NCBI GenBank assembly: GCA_001777995.1
Contig: MFFV01000016.1
Span: 3,778 to 18,831, forward strand
Source: Candidatus Falkowbacteria bacterium RIFCSPLOWO2_02_FULL_45_15
GTDB taxonomy: Bacteria; Patescibacteriota; Patescibacteriia; Patescibacteriales; XYC2-FULL-47-12
Length of the DNA stretch: 15,054 bases
Reading direction: 5' to 3'
The translations under genes and the position numbers were made by a program. Each line of letters begins with the position of its first letter. Positions within the stretch are counted from its first letter, which is position 1. The notes under the pieces were generated by a model that saw nothing but the letters and a program-made list of their open reading frames with translations, did no database searches and was not told where the DNA came from. This document shows positions 13,911 through 15,054 of the stretch, piece by piece.

Positions 13911-14126
13911 TTATTGCTGTTTCTTTTTCTTTGACTTTAAGGACTTTTGACTTTTGACTTTAAGGACCAATTTTCCTTTATAATAGCCACAATAAGAACA
14001 GGCGGTATGAGGCAAAACCGCTTGGCCGCATTGCGAGCAGGTTCCGAGCGGCTGCTTTTTTAAATAAAAATGGGAATGCCGCCTTCTTTTCTGGCTGCTG
14101 GTCCGGCGTTTTGTAGGTACGGACAT
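13911..14126 (-). CDS. rpmF: 50S ribosomal protein bL32
   Basis: A large-subunit protein that binds 23S rRNA. The start MSVPTKRRTSSQKRRRHSH is the family hallmark. Four cysteines in two C-x-x-C pairs (30/33 and 43/46) form a zinc ribbon. At 71 aa it is a little longer than usual (about 55-60): the last 16 residues, rich in Lys and Ser, are encoded by two copies of a 15-bp repeat read in different frames plus an A-rich tail. ATG 14126 has no Shine-Dalgarno. It is the first gene after the promoter at 14173-14201. Confidence 0.95.
   Translation of the reverse strand: MSVPTKRRTSSQKRRRHSHFYLKKQPLGTCSQCGQAVLPHTACSYCGYYKGKLVLKVKSQKSLKSKKKKQQ
13930..13967 (-). repeat. two 15-bp direct repeats in the 3' end of rpmF
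   Basis: TTTGACTTTAAGGAC occurs at 13930-13944 and again at 13953-13967 (plus strand). On the coding strand the copies are in different frames, giving VLKVK and then SLKSK. Confidence 0.85.
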
Positions 14127-14172
14127 AATTAATTAAAATTACGAATTAAGAATTAGGAATTAACTTGATTTT

Positions 14173-14201
14173 AGTATAGCTAAATACTTATAAATTGGCA
14201 A
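14173..14201 (-). promoter_or_regulatory. promoter of the rpmF-nusB-rnc-pilT unit
   Basis: On the minus strand, TTGCCA (14201-14196) and TATACT (14178-14173) are 17 bases apart, about 47 bases before the rpmF start codon. Confidence 0.75.
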
Positions 14202-14230
14202 ATTTCATAAAAACATTAAAACAAAAAAGC

Positions 14231-14270
14231 TTTAATGCTTTAATGCTCTAGTGTTTTAATGTTCTAGTGT
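14231..14270. repeat. tandem 16-bp repeats downstream of queA
   Basis: TTTAATGCTCTAGTGT (14239-14254) and TTTAATGTTCTAGTGT (14255-14270) differ at one base, and a half unit TTTAATGC precedes them (14231-14238). On the minus strand the array leads into AAAGC-ATTAAA-GCTTTTTTG, which could be a weak terminator for queA. Confidence 0.75.
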
Positions 14271-14280
14271 TCTCGCGCTT

Positions 14281-15054
14281 TTATGTCACGAGCATCGCGT
14301 CGCCAAAGCTGTAAAAGCGATATTTTTTCCTGATTGCCTCTTGATAGATTTTTTTAGCCAAGATTATGCCTTGCCGTTTATTTTTTTCCCCCAGAAAAGC
14401 GGCGGCGAGCATCAATAAAGTAGACTTGGGCAAGTGAAAATTAGTAATGAGCGCATCCACGATTTTAAACTTATAGCCGGGATAAATAAAAATATCAACT
14501 TCGGTTTTTATCGCCTGCCCGCCCGATCGCAGTTGGCTCAATAATTGCCAAGCCGGCTGGCGCAATACTCCTTCCAAAGCGCGGGCGCTGGTAGTGCCGA
14601 CGGCGACTATCCTATTTCCTTCTTCTTTGGCGCGCACGATTTTTTGGATCGTTTGGATGTTTACTTCCACCCGTTCGCCGTGCATTTTATGCTTTTTAAT
14701 GTCATCAACTTTTACCGGCGCAAACGTGCCCAAGCCGACGTGCAAAGTTAGGTAGGCAATCTTTACGCCGCGCCGCTTTAGTTTAGCTAATAAACTTTTC
14801 GTAAAATGAAAGCCGGCGGTCGGCGCCGCCACGGAACCGACTTTAGCGGCGCTGGCAAAAACCGTTTGGTACTTTTGTTTGACGCCGGCTGGAATTTTTT
14901 TAATGTAGGGCGGCGTCGGCACTTTGCCAATGCGCTCAACAACTTTCATTAACTCTTTTTTATTTTTATTAAATTTTACGAGCCAGGTGCCGTCTTTATT
15001 ATCTGTTAAAATTTTGCATTGCAAGCCTTGCTTAAATTTTACTTCCAAATTTTC
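14281..15054 (-). CDS. queA: QueA, tRNA ribosyltransferase-isomerase (5' end outside window)
   Basis: QueA transfers the ribosyl part of S-adenosylmethionine to preQ1-modified tRNA to make epoxyqueuosine in the wobble position of GUN anticodons. About 258 codons are present; the family is about 340-350 aa, and the frame stays open to the window edge, so roughly the first 90 residues are missing. Visible family blocks are VGSVAAPTAGFHF, LTLHVGLGTFAPV, KMHGERVEV, VGTTSARALE, and FIYPGYKFKIVDALITNFHLPKSTLLML (listed from N- to C-terminus). The stop codon is followed by tandem repeats and then the rpmF promoter. Confidence 0.95.
   Translation of the reverse strand, partial: ENLEVKFKQGLQCKILTDNKDGTWLVKFNKNKKELMKVVERIGKVPTPPYIKKIPAGVKQKYQTVFASAAKVGSVAAPTAGFHFTKSLLAKLKRRGVKIAYLTLHVGLGTFAPVKVDDIKKHKMHGERVEVNIQTIQKIVRAKEEGNRIVAVGTTSARALEGVLRQPAWQLLSQLRSGGQAIKTEVDIFIYPGYKFKIVDALITNFHLPKSTLLMLAAAFLGEKNKRQGIILAKKIYQEAIRKKYRFYSFGDAMLVT

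Overview
This window looks like a chromosomal segment of a Patescibacteria/CPR bacterium, probably Parcubacteria-like. The inference rests on the small AT-rich genes and spacers, the 23S rRNA interrupted by a group I intron and enlarged by extra helices, the absence of a 16S gene next to the 23S, a VanW-type surface protein, and many short palindromic repeats set into genes and RNAs. No marker allows a firmer taxonomic call.

Left part (1-4010, + strand). A tRNA-Val(GAC) is followed by a small unknown protein and a terminator. A promoter then drives a three-gene unit: small heat-shock protein, DUF3006-like protein, VanW-domain membrane protein. It ends near a 21-bp inverted repeat enclosing 83 nt. 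After an AT-rich spacer comes an isolated tiny transcription unit with its own promoter, folded leader, very strong ribosome binding site, a 14-codon Lys/Arg-rich ORF and a strong bidirectional terminator.

Middle part (4033-11570, all - strand). An EndoQ-like PHP nuclease carries an in-frame palindromic insertion. Next to it is prs (PRPP synthase) with a terminator-bearing leader. Upstream lies a 23S-5S rRNA unit. Its 23S gene has a 682-nt group I intron at the position equivalent to E. coli 2593, encoding a close I-CreI relative. Downstream of the 23S there are two 5S rRNA sequences, one nested in the other: a complete 5S sits, on a long complementary stem, inside loop C of a second 5S whose two halves still form helices I, II and III. 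This nested 5S is the most striking feature of the window. The rRNA unit has a consensus promoter, a terminator/antiterminator-like leader and a boxA-like element.

Right part (11575-15054, - strand). Genes run rpmF (bL32), nusB, rnc (RNase III), pilT, preceded by a good promoter, with the 3' part of queA at the window edge. NusB (boxA binding) and RNase III (cleavage of rRNA precursor stems) are the factors expected to act on the rRNA unit just downstream.

Most protein genes here lack a clear Shine-Dalgarno sequence (hsp20, endoQ-like, pilT, nusB, rpmF). The 66-codon gene, prs, the intron ORF and above all the 14-codon ORF have one.
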